From Betaproteobacteria bacterium (lineage in GTDB: Bacteria > Pseudomonadota > Gammaproteobacteria > Burkholderiales > Gallionellaceae), in contig JAIOPT010000011.1 in assembly GCA_021413765.1 (NCBI GenBank), positions 1 through 64,000 of the forward strand: DNA of 64,000 bases, written 5' to 3'. Position numbers and translations under genes: made by a program. The notes under the pieces were generated by a model that saw only the letters and a program-made list of their open reading frames with translations, had not been told where the DNA came from and did not search any database. Positions 62,384 through 64,000 of the stretch are shown piece by piece (the stretch's first letter is position 1; each line of letters begins with the position of its first letter).

Positions 62384-64000
62384 ATGCAGCGATTGCCTAT
62401 GTCCATTGCAAAAGCGCCCACAGTGGGCGCTTTTATTTTTAAAGTTCGCTTGCCCAGCGGTTGGGTCTTGGCGGCTCTGCTGATTGCTATGCTCACCTTG
62501 GTTCCAGTCGCTGTAGTGCTTAGTTCATTGCTAACGCCGGAACGGGAAATCTGGACGCATCTGGTGGAATACCAGCTGCCGCAATTGCTAACCAATACCT
62601 TTTGGCTAGTATTGGGGGTGGGATTGGGAGTGGCGATAATTGGGGTTTCCCTGGCGTGGCTCACGGCTGTATGTGAGTTTCCAGGACGTAGGCAGTTTTC
62701 TTGGGCACTATTATTGCCACTCGCGATTCCCGCCTATGTGACGGCATTTGTCGCTATCGGTTTGCTTGATTTTACCGGGCCGGTACAAACTCTAGCGCGA
62801 GAATGGTGGGGGCCGATTGAGTTTCCGCCGATTCGATCGAGCGGTGGCGTCATCGCGGTGATGACATTGGCGCTCTACCCCTATGTTTATCTGATTGCTA
62901 GAAATGCCTTTCTCACCCAAGGCAAGCACGCACTGGAGGTGGCGCAGTCCCTTGGACTGTCGCCTGAAGTCGGGTTTTTTCGGGTGGCCCTGCCGATGGC
63001 GCGGCCTTGGATCGTGGGCGGTGTGATGTTGGCCCTGATGGAAACCTTGGCGGACTTTGGCACCGTGGCGGTATTCAACTACGATACGTTCACCACTGCT
63101 ATCTATAAGGCATGGTTCTCGTTGTTTTCACTTCAAGCTGCTTCGCAACTAGCTTCACTGCTGATTGTGTTCGTGTTGGTGGTGTTGCTGGCAGAGCAGC
63201 AGACTCGCACGCGCATGCACTATACCCAGACTGGCAAACACAGCGTCCAGGCTAGAATCCTGCTCAAGGGTGCTCGGGCTTGGCTGGCTGCCGGTTTTTG
63301 CCTGGCAGTGCTGGCACTCGGATTTATCATACCGGTCACACAGTTATTGCTTTGGGCGTCAGAAGTAGTGGAGCAAGATTTAGATGCACGTTACCTGGAT
63401 TTTTTCTGGCATTCGTTGGCGTTAGCCGCTTTTGCTGCGCTATTAGCAGGAGCCGTTGCCTTATTATTGAGCTATAGCGCGCGCCAGCGTCCTGGTTTTC
63501 TGTTACGCATAACTGCACGTATCGCCACTATTGGTTACGCGCTACCGGGGGCAGTGCTGGCGGTGGGAGTATTCATTCCGGTGGCGTGGATGGATAATCA
63601 TTTAGTAGCTGCGGGCTGGGTACAGTCGCCGCTGTTGCAAGGTTCTTTGATGGTAATGCTCCTAGCATATCTAGTTCGCTTCCTGGCGGTGGCCCACAGT
63701 CCGATAGAAAGTCAAATGCAACGCATTACTCGTAGCGTGGATGAGGCTGCGCGCAGCTTGGGTGTGTCTGGTGTCAAATTAATCTCCCGGGTGCATTTGC
63801 CTATGTTGCGTGGCGGCCTTTTAACGGCGGCAGCGCTGGTATTTGTGGACGTGATGAAGGAAATGCCGATTACACTGATGACTCGACCGTTTGGATGGGA
63901 TACTTTGGCTGTGAGGGTTTTCGAGATGACCTCGGGAGGCGAGTGGAACAGAGCTGCATTACCCGCCGTGGCGCTGGTACTGGCTGGGCTGGCACCAGTG
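62384..64000 (+). CDS. Iron ABC transporter permease (FbpB-like), truncated by window end; start uncertain
   Basis: Open frame from ATG 62384/62399 to the window end: KVRLPSGWVLAALLIAMLTLVPVAVVLSSLL...PLAIPAYVTAFVAIGLLDFTGPVQ...; two EAA-type loops (EVAQSLGLSPEVGFFRVALPMARPWI; DEAARSLGVSGVKLISRVHLPMLRGG). Absent from the ORF track because it runs off the end. Confidence 0.92.
   Translation, partial: MQRLPMSIAKAPTVGAFIFKVRLPSGWVLAALLIAMLTLVPVAVVLSSLLTPEREIWTHLVEYQLPQLLTNTFWLVLGVGLGVAIIGVSLAWLTAVCEFPGRRQFSWALLLPLAIPAYVTAFVAIGLLDFTGPVQTLAREWWGPIEFPPIRSSGGVIAVMTLALYPYVYLIARNAFLTQGKHALEVAQSLGLSPEVGFFRVALPMARPWIVGGVMLALMETLADFGTVAVFNYDTFTTAIYKAWFSLFSLQAASQLASLLIVFVLVVLLAEQQTRTRMHYTQTGKHSVQARILLKGARAWLAAGFCLAVLALGFIIPVTQLLLWASEVVEQDLDARYLDFFWHSLALAAFAALLAGAVALLLSYSARQRPGFLLRITARIATIGYALPGAVLAVGVFIPVAWMDNHLVAAGWVQSPLLQGSLMVMLLAYLVRFLAVAHSPIESQMQRITRSVDEAARSLGVSGVKLISRVHLPMLRGGLLTAAALVFVDVMKEMPITLMTRPFGWDTLAVRVFEMTSGGEWNRAALPAVALVLAGLAPV
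62410..62440 (+). terminator. Intrinsic-terminator-like hairpin AAAAGCGCCC-ACAGT-GGGCGCTTTT-ATTTTT
   Basis: 10-bp perfect GC-rich stem, 5-nt loop, T-rich tail; lies inside the 5' end of the permease open frame. Confidence 0.85.

Overview
The window looks like a betaproteobacterial chromosome segment, possibly Gallionellaceae-like (this affiliation is inference from gene order and protein flavour). Most of it is conserved housekeeping sequence: thiC with a TPP riboswitch, ttcA, topA, smg-dprA-LysM, def-fmt-rsmB-DUF4390-ntrYX, rpiA, phoU, pilT/pilU, yggS-proC-yggT-yggU, an M23 peptidase with anmK, hisCBHAFIE-hinT-tatABC-degS-like, a bifunctional spoT, and an iron ABC transporter behind a Fur-box-like palindrome. 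Accessory segments are: 1-6.4 kb (decayed IS3 element, lrgAB/cidAB-like pair, secreted subtilase, HEPN-motif protein), 49.9-55.4 kb (two GC-rich P2-type ATPases separated by a truncated UspA-like start), and 57.5-60.5 kb (DUF4238 protein and a tandem pair of signal-peptide-bearing COG4798-like methyltransferases). The best-supported unusual observations are: (i) a perfect 17-bp tandem duplication that frameshifts lrgB, where removing one copy restores a canonical C-terminus; (ii) an intrinsic-terminator hairpin inside the first codons of the iron permease gene; (iii) an inverted repeat covering the Shine-Dalgarno of the secreted protease; (iv) fmt with no AUG/GUG/UUG upstream of its conserved N-terminus; (v) an NtrX-like regulator without the AAA+ domain; and (vi) a single-gene HEPN (Rx4H) protein of unknown function. 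I found no CRISPR array, rRNA or tRNA. I did not identify a clear multi-gene novel system.
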